Origin: Isoetes taiwanensis
Taxonomy: Eukaryota; Streptophyta; Lycopodiopsida; Isoetales; Isoetaceae
Reading direction: 5' to 3'
Length of the DNA: 64,000 bases
NCBI GenBank assembly: GCA_021234155.1
Contig: JAJEKV010000898.1
Coordinates: 1 to 64,000 of the forward strand
Made by a program: the position numbers and the translations under genes. Positions 20,797 to 32,599 of this stretch are shown here, one piece after another (position 1 is the first letter of the stretch; each line of letters opens with the position of its first letter). Below the pieces are notes generated by a model. The model did no database searches, had not been told where the DNA came from, and saw only the letters and a list, made by a program, of their open reading frames with translations.

Positions 20797-21542
20797 CAGT
20801 TAAGTTGTCAAAATTTAGGCTATATTTGTACTTATACAAAATTATATAGCCTTAACAAGGTTACTCCCTATATTAAATCAAAACATTACTATAAGAGTTG
20901 TTAGGGTTCATAATTTAAATCTAAATCATGGTTCCCCATCTTCGTAATCGCCCTCCTCGATGCTCGCTTCTCACTTGCCTCCCACGAGTAGCACATTACG
21001 CTAGTTTAGTTAATAAATTTGTGGTTTTAGAGGACCACCCCCTTACCTACCTCCTTGAGCCAAACTACTAGCTCAAGGTTACTACCTTGCACTTTCATCA
21101 TGGCCTTTTCGGATTTTGAGCTTAAGGAACATTTAAGATGCTCCTATCATCGCCCATGATCAAGTGCTACCTTGTACTCGATTACCAGGTGTCAAGTACT
21201 CCCCTAAAGGCATCATGCTCAGGGTTTCAGCTAGGGAATGTCCCACCATCCCATCATCGCGCATGATCACTTTTAACCTTCACCATGACCCCCTATGGCG
21301 GTGTGCAAACCTCGCATCGTGGCATAGAGAGCATCCAGCCATGATGTCCCATCATCGCCCACCATGCCTCACTTCCTCTCTCGCATGACCCTCGGGTCAT
21401 GCGCACTCTTTGGTGCATGTTGGCCTAGAGAATGCCTTTAAAGGCATTATCCCATCATCGCCTACATCGTTCCAAGATTCCGGGCGCATGCATTCCACTA
21501 GCTAGAATACATCCGCCGAGCTAAGGCTAACTAAGAAACATA
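20797..21542. other. 3' internal region of element 2, no gene
   Basis: No coding motif. Between 21130 and 21460 a phrase like CCCATCATCGCCCATGATCA recurs three or four times with variations, a degenerate short repeat. Confidence 0.45.
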
Positions 21543-22740
21543 CTAAGCTAACCTCCCCGGGTAAGTCGGCGCTTCTAGCCAAGTCTGAGACGACTCACCA
21601 TCAAACTCCTTCATGAAGTCGGGTATTGCTTCTCCAAATCCTCGCTTCCAATACCCATGTCGTCGGCGTCTTCCACAGACAAGTGTTTCCACTTGACCAA
21701 ATATGGAGGAACGAGATCTCCTAGTCTTCTTTGAATGACTTATCAAGAAGCAATTCAGGGCACAATTTCAACTTGTTCCTCCGGCCATTTCCAACAAAGT
21801 TGGAGTATCCAAAACCTCCTCGTGGTTTGGGTTGTGCCTTTTAATAAACTCACGCGGAAGACCTTGTGGACTTTGAGGTGCCGAGATCCAACTTGTAAGC
21901 TTGAGAGCTTACTTTCTCCAAAATCTTAGGGTCCGCCCACCTAGGGGCAAGCTTCTTGCAATTCCCTATGGGCTTGGCTTGCTTCACCTTGATCTTCAAC
22001 CACACACGCCGCCTACCTTTGAACTCCCCTTACGGTCCTCATGGCTTGTCGGGCTACACTCTTTTTGCCGACTTTTGCCGCTAATAGGTACCCCCTTACT
22101 TCAACCAACTTTGTGATATCTCCTAGCATTTCTTTGGGATACTTCTACCTTTGACCACGAGATTGTGCCAAGTATCCGGGGTGGGGCACGTACCCATAGT
22201 TGATCATGAAGGGAGACATCCGGGATGACTCTTGCTTGGCAATCGCTAGGCGAATTCTACCAAGTGGACCCACTTTGCATTTGCATTTGCTAAAGGTTCC
22301 AAGGCTCGGGATTCAAGCCGCCTCGCCTTGGTCTGGCGGCACAATTGACATTCCCAATATATTCGGCTATCGTTTCTTCATTCCGGGCCAGAAATAGCTA
22401 CTTCAATCTTGAAATACGTCTTCATAAACCCCGCATGCCCGGCTATTGGGCTGCTGTGTGTCATGAAGAATTAACTTCCTTACACCTGACGATTCGGGTA
22501 CACACAACTTATCTTTATGGTACAACAGGTTGCCTTCCTTCCTATAATGTTTGAAGGCTTCCCGTTCCTTATCTGTTCTAGCCTTCTTAGAGAGGCTTGC
22601 CCATACCTCCTTGAAATCACCATCAGATGGCAATGTCTCCTCAATTTTTCTTTTGCCATACCCACTTTCGAAAGAGTTGATATGGCGTTACAATGTGTTC
22701 TCGTCTCAAGGGGTCTTCTAGAGAGAGCATCAGCAACCAC
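21543..22740 (-). pseudogene. Element 2 RNase H end, integrase and chromodomain remnants
   Basis: Right to left: VVADALS near 22720-22740 (end of RNase H), KEVWASLSKKARTDKEREAF and GNLLYHKDKLCVPESS near 22480-22620 (linker and start of integrase), VRKLILHDTQQ near 22450-22480, and LVKWKHLSVEDADDM near 21655-21700 (chromodomain). The text closely follows element 1. The catalytic core of integrase between 21760 and 22390 is unreadable through frame changes. Confidence 0.78.
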
Positions 22741-23130
22741 GTTCCTTTTGCTCCCTCTCCCTTTTCTTCCGTGCTGCCCTGTCCTCCGGCCACTCCTTCA
22801 CTTTCTCCTTCCCCTTCTTCTTGCTTGAAGAAGGGCCTCGCCAAAGTAGGTCCTGGGTCCCGCCGCTACTGCTCCCCGGGTGGTGCTCCTCCTCGGTGGT
22901 GGACCTCCTCTTGGTTCTCCCTCCCCTGCATCAGGCAGGGGGCCAAGGTGCCGGATCTCATCATTGTCACAAGTGCCTCCCCGACGCAGGAGCCGCTGCC
23001 GCTAGGGCCCCTCCTCGCGATGCATGGAAGGTTCGTCGCCGAGGACGACTCCTCCTCCCTCCGCCTCGGTGGGAGATGCTCGTATATCGCTGTCGTGGCC
23101 TCCCGAAATTGCCGCCGCCACCATCGAAGG
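22741..23130 (-). pseudogene. 5' frame of element 2 fused to the RNase H end
   Basis: GC-rich minus-strand sequence after the leader. A frame starts MVAAAISGGHDSDIRASPTE near 23128, then changes frame to E/K/G-rich text (FKQEEGEGESEGVAG) that runs straight into the RNase H end motif at about 22745. This places a 5' gene start next to the middle of pol, so about 4 kb is missing. I do not recognise the 5' protein. Confidence 0.5.
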
Positions 23131-23699
23131 TGAACTCCTTGGGCCAATCTTCCGTAATATCTTACGGTTAAGGAAACAGTGACGTAAATCAAGAGAGAGA
23201 AGGTAGAAGACAAGGTTTGGGGAAATGAGGTAAAGAAGATATTTAAAAAAGGAAGATGCTCTAGAGAATATTTCCCTACCATTAATAGGTCTAATAATTA
23301 GCCCCCCCATTAATTACTCCAATATACTTAATTATTAGTATATACTTAATGTTATATTATACCATAATTTCGAATTTTTCCTAATGGTTTGAAGTGTTAA
23401 TTATGAATTTGCGCCATTTTTCACCCAGGTCTCGGATTGGCATGATTGTTCGACCCATTTTAGGTGAAATCTGATGCTGATTCATAATTTTCACTCCATT
23501 TTTACTAGAATGTTAATTTGACTCATTCTTTTTCCTTCGTCTAACAACTTAGCCTATTCTTACGGACCCACTACCTAGGAAATTTTTTTCCTTATTTTTG
23601 ACGTTCCATGGTGGAAATTTTCATTTCGCACCCTATTAGGCCTGTTAGACTACTTTCACGGATACGGCCAGTGCTAGTTCTTGGTCAACCAAGAACATC
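23131..23699. other. Leader of element 2
   Basis: A-T-rich sequence between the primer binding site and the first frame. Nothing recognisable. Confidence 0.5.
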
Positions 23700-23711
23700 G
23701 CTCTGATACCA
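23700..23711 (-). promoter_or_regulatory. Primer binding site of element 2 (initiator-Met tRNA)
   Basis: Minus strand TGGTATCAGAGC, an exact complement of the plant initiator-Met tRNA 3' end, followed by GATGTTCTTGG as in many plant chromoviruses. Confidence 0.92.
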
Positions 23712-23712
23712 T

Positions 23713-25360
23713 TGTAACACTCCCTACTAAATATATGGCTCCCAGCCATACACTCCGTAGGAAATCCCCCCCATCCAGCCCTTCCTCGGACAAGATGGGC
23801 CCTCCGCCTATCCCAAGACTGCGGGATCATTTAGTAGTGCGAAAGGGGACACGAAGGTGTCTTGCGCGCCCTTTCCCTATGGGCTCCTATCACAGCGGAA
23901 GCATAAACGTCGTCAGAACTAGCTATAATAATACATCATGCTACCTCGAAGGGTAGCTCATCCATATATCCATATCTGCAGAGAAGATAATCATATGCCA
24001 TAAAACACGAGAGCTCCTACCCATGGCTCCGACTCATAAGGAAGATGACTGACTGGCTAGGCCTCAAGATAGAGAAGACCGAGTCATAACAATGGCGGGG
24101 CTGGCTATAGACAATGGCTAGGGTTGACCACTCCATCCGCCCCTCCTGTGCATACTGCGAGAATGAGCTAGATCGGGCTCGCATGACTCTAGCCTTCCGG
24201 ATAACATAATCTCATGGCATCACCCATCGAGACTACTCCAGGTTGCATCTCGGTCCGTTGAGGCGGGGAAGGGTTGCATCTCCTTCCTTCGAGTCTATAG
24301 GTCCCACGGGCTAGAGAATGCATTGGCGACACCGCGATTCTTCCCCACTTAACCTCCCAAACAAGAGCCAAGCCAACACTTGCAATTCTTGAGAGGCGGG
24401 GTGACACCATTGCCCCGGGAGGTGTCCGGACCCATGCCCGCCCCCTGCAAGTGACCCAGGCCATAAGCCTAGCCCACTATGGGATCCCGGTGTAGCCACG
24501 CCGCCAGGGATCCTCCCTCCGTATTGCCTCTAGCCCCTGTGTGGTCTTTGAGTCACATCATAGCTCCCATAGCCCGGTGGGTTCCTATGCAGGGCCGCAT
24601 AATAATAGGAACTAAAGGGTCTAACTAGGAGCATTACTAAGTAAGGCTACTAGATCTCTACCCCCCTTCCCAACACAAGAGGAGCAAACATGATCAACCA
24701 TCATCATATCTCATCATATCATGGTAAATGTCATAAGAACATCTTAACCTAATCATACATATCTAACTTACGGTTAGGGTTCCTTGATTAGGGTTCAAGA
24801 TGTTCAACAAGGGTTCTAGGATGGCTCTACTCTAGATACAACATACAGACCCATCTGGAGTGCTAACTTCCAGATGAACTACTATGAACTCTACTCCACC
24901 TACCTGATCCAGAAGCACTCCCTCCCAATCCCGGCGTCTCCATACTCCTTGACGTGGTCGAAGCCGTGCTCCCTCCAAGATCGTGCACACACTTCGGGGG
25001 CTGCTACACCAGGCTATACTACGATGAACGATGCTCGAAACGGGGTTTCGAGTGCGTAGATGAGTCTCCAGGTGCTAGGGTCAGGAAAAGAGGTCTAGGG
25101 TTAGGGTTTGAGCCAATATAGGTTAGGGTCCACATGGGATGCCACGTGGCGCCATGGGGAGGGGCCGTGTGGCGGTTTGCCCAATAGGATAAGGCCATGT
25201 GGAAATGGGCCTTATCCTAAGGTTATCTAAGTTAAGCATTTAACTTAGATATGCACCCATTACCACTTTCTAAGGTATACAAGGCTACGAAGGTAGACTT
25301 GTATAGTGACGGGTCCAGGAATATACGTATTTATGGCATATATTCCCCTGGAACATCACA
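23713..25360 (-). repeat. 5' LTR of element 2
   Basis: About 1.65 kb from the base next to the primer binding site to GGAACATCACA. The right 700 bases match 19762-20447. A core near 24116-24170 is shared with LTRs of elements 1 and 3. A TATATTGG-like box near 25110 on the minus strand could be the promoter. Confidence 0.85.
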
Positions 25361-25661
25361 AACCTCTAGAAAGAGAAAGCAATTTGCTTATATTCAAAAG
25401 TACATGAAAGATCAATGCAAGGTTACATAGTTTCGAGTAGCCAAAGGCTATACTCTATAATGCATGATATAAGTAGCTAGGAGCTAGGCCCGCATCCTAG
25501 TCCATCGGTGTAGGAGGTGGTGGTGGCGGCCGCTGACGTAACAAAGTGACCCCTGGATCCACCATAGTGGCCGCAAGAGAAGCAATCCGGGGCGGATAGG
25601 CGTGAGCTAGTGGGGCCACTTGGTGAGGACTTCATGCTCATCCAGGTGCTATATCACGGTA
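25361..25661 (-). other. Short flank between element 2 and element 4, possible coding remnant
   Basis: The minus strand has a frame MKSSPSGPTSSRLSAPDCFS continuing CGHYGGSRGHFVTS, a cysteine/histidine arrangement that resembles a zinc knuckle but lacks the last cysteine. Element 4 lies to its right and element 3 beyond, on the same strand, so this may be the displaced continuation of element 3. I cannot prove that. Confidence 0.3.
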
Positions 25662-26240
25662 CATTAGTCCTGTGCCTCCCAGTGGGACTATTTCATCCTC
25701 GTCCGGACGAGGTCAAGCTCAAAGATCCTCGGTCAACCCGCGATTGGAACATCCAAGCCTCCGAGGAAGACTAGCGGCCGGAGCCCACTTGCAGATCAAA
25801 GCCTTTGGTATCAACAAGAGGCGCCAGCTCCGGCACAAGTGACCCGTCGGCCAGCGTCAGCGTCGAAGCGTGATTCTAGGCACTTCAAGAGGCACGTAAC
25901 ATTCCTCAATCCGGGCCTCCTTCGAGAGTCGGGCGAGAGATCGGTCGAGTGTCTATATATTGGGCCCGCGCCATTGTACTATATATATAGAGTTAGCTCT
26001 CATAAGTTTTGAGATGAGTTTTGAGTCTTGTCTCCTTTGCAGGTTTTCTCTGTTGCGAGCTCATGTATTTTCATCATTGATATCAAGGAAGCTTATCATC
26101 TTTCTCTCATTTGTTCCGTTCTCTTCTTTTCTTCTCTTTTCGGCAAATCCCGGCGTGACATAGTCCCCCGGACTCTCCTGATAGATCACGGGTCCTCCGC
26201 AGGGTCGTCTTCCGGAGAGTCCCTGACTCCCAAACACCGT
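25662..26240 (+). repeat. 5' LTR of element 4
   Basis: Collinear with 31863-32450: shared blocks include TTAGTCCTGTGCCTCCC, ACATCCAAGCCTCC, GTGATTCTAGGCACTTCAAG and TTTTCATCATTGATATCAA. ACTATATATATAG near 25977-25990 is the likely TATA box and is repeated in the other LTR. The expected TG at the start reads CA in this copy. The right edge is approximate. Confidence 0.82.
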
Positions 26241-26247
26241 AGATGCG

Positions 26248-27570
26248 GTGGGTCCAGATTTTCTCCTACTTTTCTTCCTGCCGCCATGTTCTAAAAGTAA
26301 TTTCCGCGCCCGGAAGAACTCCTTTCTCGGCATCACCGGCTTGGAGCGCCTTGGGCGTCGGAAACCGGCTCGATGCGACATGTATGGATCTGCTTATGAC
26401 ATAGAGGAGGCCATCGCCGGTCCCAGGGGCTCATCCCGCCACCCACCCCTCAGGTGTCAGTCTGCGCCCCGGTTCCCCCAAAGCGTGCAAACATTGCTCA
26501 CAACCTCACCCCCTCATCACTATCGTGAGCCTTATCCGCCAACCTTCTCAACCGTACTTTCATACCCCCGAACATGCCTACATCCATCATTCTTTCGGCC
26601 ATACGCCTCTTCCTTCGCGAACCATCCTCTCCCGGGTGGGCATGGCTATCCACATGTCTCCTTTGGCTTCCTAATATCCTTTCCCTACGCTTTCCCCCCT
26701 TCGCTCTTCCCATTTACAACCTTACGGATCTCAAAACCACGTAGGTTTCTCAGTTTCTCAACCGTCACCCCTTCATCGTGGTCCGGGTCGTGCACAATGC
26801 CAAATCCACCTCAACCTCAATATCCTCACTATCCTATTCGGCCTCAAAGACTTTCACATCTACCTTCGGACTCGGAATCGACTTATCCCACCTTTGGCAA
26901 CACACGAAAAGGCAAACCGCTAGACCAAAGTGCTCGTGCCCACATGGAAGAATTTGAGGCTCTTAGCCTGCCCTAAATGGGCACGCTTAACCTCAACCGG
27001 AAATTTCACATCTTTTCCAAACACATCAATTGGCGTGTCTCCCTCATCAATGGCTCTGCGTCCAACAAAAGCCATTGGAAACAAGATCGGTCCAAAATGC
27101 CGCGCTTTTTCTCTCATTACGGGACCACGGATGATGATCAACTTCATCTCAAGCAACTCAATGAACTTCAACAAGAGCCCACGGAGTGCCCGGATTTTAT
27201 GGATCGACTTCACATTACCGCTAAGCAAGCTCAAGGAGTACCCGCTACAGAGCCGATTTTTGGTCCGGTTTCTCCAAGGACTTCTCCCCGCTATTCGACT
27301 CATGATCAATACCAAGGCCCAAAAACTTTGGAGCAAAAGGCTATCGACCTTGTCAATCACTCGGCCAATGTTTCTCCCGAGGCGTGGCTCTTCAAGAGCT
27401 CCCTGCTCATTCCACCCTGGCCATGGTTCCACAAAACGGGCCGTTTCACCCTCAACACGCCTAATCCATGGGGCCATAGCAAAATCCGGTGCCATATTTG
27501 CAAATATCAAGGCTATTTTGGCCAATGAGTGCAACTCCACCAATGGCCCGCCTTCATTGCAGCATGCAAC
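26248..27570 (+). pseudogene. Gag of element 4, frameshifted
   Basis: A proline/serine-rich N-terminal part, then PRFFSHYGTTDDDQLHLKQL (about 27100-27160), and near the end CHICKYQGYFGQ (27490-27526) followed in another frame by ECNSTN. Together these look like a CX2CX4HX4C zinc knuckle with Y in place of the histidine. The knuckle binds genomic RNA. Two or more frame changes. Confidence 0.65.
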
Positions 27571-28574
27571 AGTAATCATGCCACCTAAGAATGCACTTTC
27601 AAAGACTCATCCCATATCGCTCCGCAACAAAAAATGGTTTATCAAGTGCAAACCACACCTCAGCCACAATCGCGATTTATCGCCAGTCACCTCTTCAAAA
27701 AGCAGCCCACGCATAACTCTATCAAAGAATGACCAACCACGGGGATCCAACCAACGCCCTCCCTTTTTGATCCTTCTAAAGCTCGGTGCTATCATCGCCA
27801 AGAATGGGGTCATACCACCACGGGCGTGTCCTCAACTTCACAAAGTTCAGTACGTGACTTCCCGGTACCAATCGAACCACATCGGTCCGCCACGGGCTTA
27901 ACCAACTCGCGGCTAATGGCAAAACAAGGCCCGCCACCAGTTCTAAGAAGCCCCCAAGAGCGCCCGCACGCAATCACGCTTATCAACGGCCCAAAGAAAT
28001 CAACCTCACTGGATCAACAAGCCCAAGAGGAATTTTTTTCAGTGCACTTAATCCCTCCCTGCATAGCCAAAATTGGGTTGGTCTAGTTTCACGCTGCATC
28101 AAGGCATCACGCCCCTTGACTATTATTCAAAAGGACAACTCCCGCCTTTGCGCTTGACACCCTTCCTCATGAGGGGACGAAAAAAAGGTTCACTTTGCAC
28201 CGACTTAGAAAAGCCTTCATGCCAAATGTCATGCCCAAAGTTCGCCAAAGCATTTTGAATCTCATGCAAGCAGTCAAGGCCGCACATTGGCAAATGTTCA
28301 TGCCACCACCGAGCTCAACAAAGACACGATCCACCTTCAACATCTCAACCTCCACGCCTCGGACATATCCCAATATTGCAGCCAGGTTGACTTACTCAAA
28401 TAGTTGCCGCTTCCCCTCGCCACCTCGCACCAAAGTGGAACCAAAGCCAGATCCTTTTCTCATGTACCTCTCGAACTCCAGAGGAGCTTGCCAAGATCAA
28501 AATTCCTTTAAGCTTGGCTACCATTTTAAAAACCTGCTCCCGCTCTCAAGGACCGGTTACCACCCCAACCATTT

Positions 28575-28990
28575 TAGTTGGGGCCGGGTTACCTCTACAC
28601 CCGGGCCCATGCAACGGTGGGAAATCAGCAAGTCAACCATGTTCAAATCGATGGAGGTAGTGCGGCCAATCTCATCACGGATAAACTCCGCAAAACAAAT
28701 GGGCATCACACAACTCTTCGTGCCCCCTATATGACATCAAATTGGCTAATGGCCATATCCACGAGACCCTCAACGCCACACCTATTCTTCACATCAACAT
28801 TGGTGATCTCAAGCTTTTCCATGGAATTTGGAGTTTGGAAAGTGGCGAAGATCCGGTGACTATGAAATGCTGGTGGGAAGACCCTTTTCCGCCGGGCAAA
28901 AGAGTATCCATTTGGGCCACGGACCGGTTAGTCATCACGAGATGGTCATCTCAATGCCACCATGGATTTGCAAGCGGGCGGGATCATTTC
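28575..28990 (+). pseudogene. Retropepsin of element 4
   Basis: HVQIDGGSAANLITDKLRK (28638-28694) is a retropepsin active-site block of the DGGS type, followed after a frame change by ANGHIHETLNATPILHINIG (28744-28803), the usual second strand region. It follows gag after about 1 kb of broken linker (27571-28574) in which I see no domain. Confidence 0.65.
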
Positions 28991-29457
28991 CGTTGACACG
29001 CGGAACCCTCTCGCATTCGCGATCGACTCAAGACGCCGTAATATTTATCAAGTTCGAGGGCTACCCTGCGCCTACCTCTGTCATCCTACCCCTAATATCC
29101 GGATCCTGGGGCGAAATGACTCTTGATCAGGACCGGCCGTACGCCTTGCTTGACCCCTACCGCTCCTTGCAATCGAATCCAACGTTGATCACTTTTCGGA
29201 TCGACACTCCTGCAACTCCTCACCATGTACACGCCGGTCATGAAGCAAACCACGCTAGATGGCCCGAGCAACCTCTCTTTTCACCACGCCAAAGTGCCAC
29301 GCATCCCGTTATGCTCCAACCTCCGCACACATTGTCCGGGATACTGAAGTCATACCCCATATTCGGACTCACAAGTCGAGATTGTGGATGTTGGCAACAA
29401 TCTTTGTCTCATTCTTTTACCAAACCTTAGGCTCCTTATCGTGAATAGATCCGCCAC

Positions 29458-30144
29458 GTGTTCAAAAAATTCCAACACATTTTTGCCACGAGTTACAAAG
29501 ATCTTCTGGGAATCAACAAAAGCTTGGGGAACTCACCATTCCTACCAAATCGATGCACCTTATTAGCAACAGCAACGATTGTGCTCAACCCTAATTACCG
29601 CGGATCGCGTCCAAGGCGGGAAATTGACAAACTCCTTGCCGCGGGTTTGATCTATGAGGTCAAACATTCGGTCGGGGTGAGCCCTATCGCCATTGTTCTT
29701 AAGCACAATGGTAAGATCCGGCGTGCCGTAGACTATCGGAAACTCAATCAGCCACCTGAGCGTGATCATTTTCCACTTCCCTTCACGGACCAAGTTCTCG
29801 AAGAAGTGGCCGGACATGAGATGTACCTTTATAGATGGTTTCTTCGCTACAATCGATCTCCATCAAAGAACGATCAACTCAAGACCACTTTCACCACCCC
29901 GCGGGGCACTTTTTGCCCTACAAGGTGGTTCCTTTTGGATTATCCAACTCTCCTTCAACATTTCCAACGCATCATGCTCTCGGTTTTTCATGATTTCATG
30001 AAGGAAAATCCCTTCTTGCAAATTTTTCAAGATGACTTCTCCGCCACAGATTCCATGGCTGACCATTTGGATAAATTGGAACTCATCTTCCAGAAATGTG
30101 ATGAGTCAAAGGTCATTAGTCTCAATCCCGAAATGCACCTTTAA
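29458..30144 (+). pseudogene. Reverse transcriptase of element 4
   Basis: An open frame of 228 codons containing REIDKLLAAGLIYEV, GKIRRAVDYRKLNQPPERD, HFPLPFTDQVLEEVAGHEMY, DQLKTTFTTPRGTF and FQRIMLSVFHDFM, the standard gypsy reverse transcriptase blocks, with FQDDFS as the active site (YxDD variant). Between HEMY and DQLKTT, and around TRWFLLDYP, the text departs from consensus through paired small frame changes, although no stop appears. Inactive as read. Confidence 0.85.
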
Positions 30145-31165
30145 GGCCACCCCGGTGTTACGGTAGGCCATGTTGTCGAAGAAGCAGAATCACCACCGAT
30201 CCTCGCCAAAATGCTTGTGTGCTCAAAGCTCAAGCACCGGCCAATATCAAAGAGACACGCTTCTTCCCCGGAAAGGTCAATTATTACTCCACCTTCATAC
30301 GGGTGGCGGCCATTACTGGGGATCCCATTCATAAAACTCACGGGTGATTTAATCCACGGGCTTGGAATTCCCAGGTAAGTCGCTTTCCAACGGCTGAAGC
30401 TTTTGCTTACTCAAAGCACCGTTCTTGTTCCTCCTCAATGGGACAAGCCCTTTCACGTTCATGTCGATGTCTCCGTTTGCTATTGAGCTGTTCTCTCTCA
30501 AGAATATGATAATAATCGATAAACCAAATCGCTACGGTACCGAAAACTCCATTCGCTGGCGCAACTATTCGCTACCGCGGGCGTGAAGCTTTGGGTCTCA
30601 TTTTCTCGCGGTCCAACGCTTCCGTCATTACCTTTTAGGCAGTCAAATCAAGTTCTTTGTGGACCACCAAGCACTTCTCTATTTGATCAACAAATCCATT
30701 CACGGGCCGCATTGCTCGTTGGGTCCTTCTTATCAAGAATTTGCTCCTTTTTGAAATCATTCATAAAGGCTGGCAAATCTCATGTTGTTCGGATTATCTT
30801 CACGCATCCACACGGATGATCCCCATATGAGGGTCTCGTGACGCTTTCCCTCGATGCTCAACTTTTTTTAGTCACGGCAACACCACATTGGTTCCATGAT
30901 TTTCGAAGCATACCTCCTCACGGTGCTCTTCCACCGTAAGATGAGACGGCTCTCCTCTCCTTGGCGACAATCTTGCCGCCATCAATTTCTCCGGAGAGGT
31001 CCGTGACTACACCATGGTTGCCGGACATCTCTACAAAAGGGTAAGGACACCATCCTTCGACTGCAGGTTCTACCTCATGAAGTTCCAGACATTGTTCGAG
31101 AAGCTCATCAAGGGCCTTTCGGTGGTGGTCATTTTCATGGTGACACCACTTCAAGCGAAAAATTC
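30145..31165 (+). pseudogene. RNase H and linker of element 4, heavily eroded
   Basis: Between reverse transcriptase and integrase. Only scraps fit: PWDKPFHVHVDVS near 30445-30485 (usual WxxPFxxxxDAS), FFVDHQALLYLINKS-like text in mixed frames near 30650-30700, and YLHAS(T)RMIP-like text near 30795-30820. Order and spacing suit RNase H. Confidence 0.55.
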
Positions 31166-31168
31166 TTC

Positions 31169-31800
31169 TTGCCGGGTATTATTGGCCCACGCTCTTCAAA
31201 GATGCTCCACGCCTCAAGACGTGTGGACGCTAAGCCGGGTGGTGGTGGGGCCCACGCCCGTGACGCTCTTCCCTTGACGCTTGCCGCCACGCCCACTTCC
31301 TTCAAGCAAATGGGGAATGGACTTTGTGGGACCTATAGACCCTCTGCTACGCACACTCGCGTCTCTATACATTCCAGTTCTCACCGACCACGCCACCAAA
31401 TGGAAGCTTGTGCACTTCCGCACAAACACCGCCGCAAGCAAGGCAGTCCTCTATCAACAAATCATCACGCTGATTCGGCCGCCCCACCTGAGCGGGTCGA
31501 AGGACCGTGGTGTTCATTTCATCAATCATACTATCAAAGAGCACGTGGATTATCTCCCCATACATCATCACAAGAGCACACCTTACTATCCTCAAGGCAA
31601 TGGGTTGTGAAAAGCACCAACAAAACTCGTCACCATTCTCAAGAAAATTTGTGACGCCTCCCCCATACCACAAGCGGGACAAAACTTCACGCCCTTGGCC
31701 AAAACACACCTCAAGCTCTTCAATCACGCCAAGATCTCATCGGCCCTCATTACCATAATGGTGCGTCCCACCTCCGCGGAGGATCATTTCGTGCCCGATG
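31169..31800 (+). pseudogene. Integrase of element 4
   Basis: SSKWGMDFVGPIDPL (31299-31343) is the start of the integrase core, with YIPVLTDHATKW holding the first catalytic Asp (the second of the DDE triad would lie in GSKDRGVHF, shifted), and HHKSTPYYPQGNGL the YHPQGNGL block with its catalytic Glu region altered. The zinc-binding head is visible only in fragments upstream. Confidence 0.8.
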
Positions 31801-31849
31801 GCTTCCCCGCCCTCCAAACGCTTCCTCCTTTTCTTCACTCGAAAGTGTC

Positions 31850-31862
31850 GTTTGGGGGGGAG
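31850..31862 (+). promoter_or_regulatory. Polypurine tract of element 4
   Basis: TTTGGGGGGGAG directly before TGTTAGTCC, the LTR start. This fixes plus-strand orientation. Confidence 0.85.
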
Positions 31863-32450
31863 TGTTAGTCCTGTGCCTCCCGGCATGGACTATTCATGCA
31901 TACGCCGCACCAGGTCAAGCTCAAAGATCCTCGATCAACCAGATTGGGACATCCAAGCCTCCACGAAGACTAGCGGCCGGGCCACGCTAGCCAAAGCCTT
32001 TGGCTGTCAACAAGAGGCGCGCTCGGACAAGTGACGCCTGCCACCGCGTCACGGTCGGGGCGTGATTCTAGGCACTTCAAGAGGCACCGCCAACATTCAC
32101 CAGAAATCAGGCCTCCTTCCGTGAGTGTCGGACCGGTGATCGATCAGTGTCTATATTGGGCCCAAGGCCATTGTACTATATATATGAGTAGAGTTAGCTC
32201 ATAAGTTTTGAGATGAGTTTTGAGTCTTGTCTCTTTTGGTTTTCTCTCTATTGCGAGAGCTCATGTATTTTCATCATTGATATCAAAGGAAGCTTATCAT
32301 CTTTCTCTCATTTGTTACGTTCTCTTCTTTTTCTTCTCTTTTCAAAGAAATCCAGCGTGGACATAGTCCCCGGACTCTCCTGCTAGATCCACGGGTCCTC
32401 CGCAGGGTCGCTCTTCCGTGAGTTCCCCAACCTGCACCCCAAACACTTGG
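31863..32450 (+). repeat. 3' LTR of element 4
   Basis: Begins TGTTAGTCCTGTGCC after the polypurine tract and matches the 5' LTR through CAAACAC. The right edge is uncertain by about 15 bases, and I could not read a target duplication. Confidence 0.82.
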
Positions 32451-32599
32451 CCCAAGGCGGTCAAGGCAAAGTCCCACGTGCAAAGACATAAGTGAAGACG
32501 TGGTATGACAACTTCTTGTGTCCCACCAGGGTGGACAAAGCATGAAGGCTCCACCATGATGCCTCTGCTTCTAGGGCCAGGTCGCAGGCCACAAAAAGA

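Larger units (their letters stand above)
19762..25360 (-). mobile_element. Element 2: internally deleted chromodomain gypsy element
   Basis: Minus-strand LTR element with a full 5' LTR at 23713-25360, an initiator-Met primer binding site at 23700-23711, a polypurine tract at 20448-20460 and a truncated 3' LTR at 19762-20447. Only a short 5' frame, the end of RNase H, integrase remnants and a chromodomain remain. Gag, protease and reverse transcriptase are missing across a junction near 22740-22760. It could move only with proteins supplied by a relative. Confidence 0.82.
25662..32450 (+). mobile_element. Element 4: plus-strand Ty3/gypsy retrotransposon
   Basis: A 6.8 kb LTR element with LTRs at 25662-26240 and 31863-32450, a polypurine tract at 31850-31862, and gag, protease, reverse transcriptase, RNase H traces and integrase in gypsy order. 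No chromodomain is seen, and the RT text (HFPLPFTDQVLEEVAGHE) resembles the Tat/Athila side of plant gypsy elements. It lies next to or inside element 3. All frames are interrupted. Confidence 0.85.

Noticed and set aside
26920-27579. A 219-codon minus-strand frame across element 4 gag
   Set aside because: The plus strand carries gag with a zinc-knuckle end and fits the element's orientation. The minus frame has no motif.
25657-32462. CGGTA / CGGTC as a target duplication of element 4
   Set aside because: The right LTR edge is uncertain by more than the repeat's length, so the match is not meaningful.
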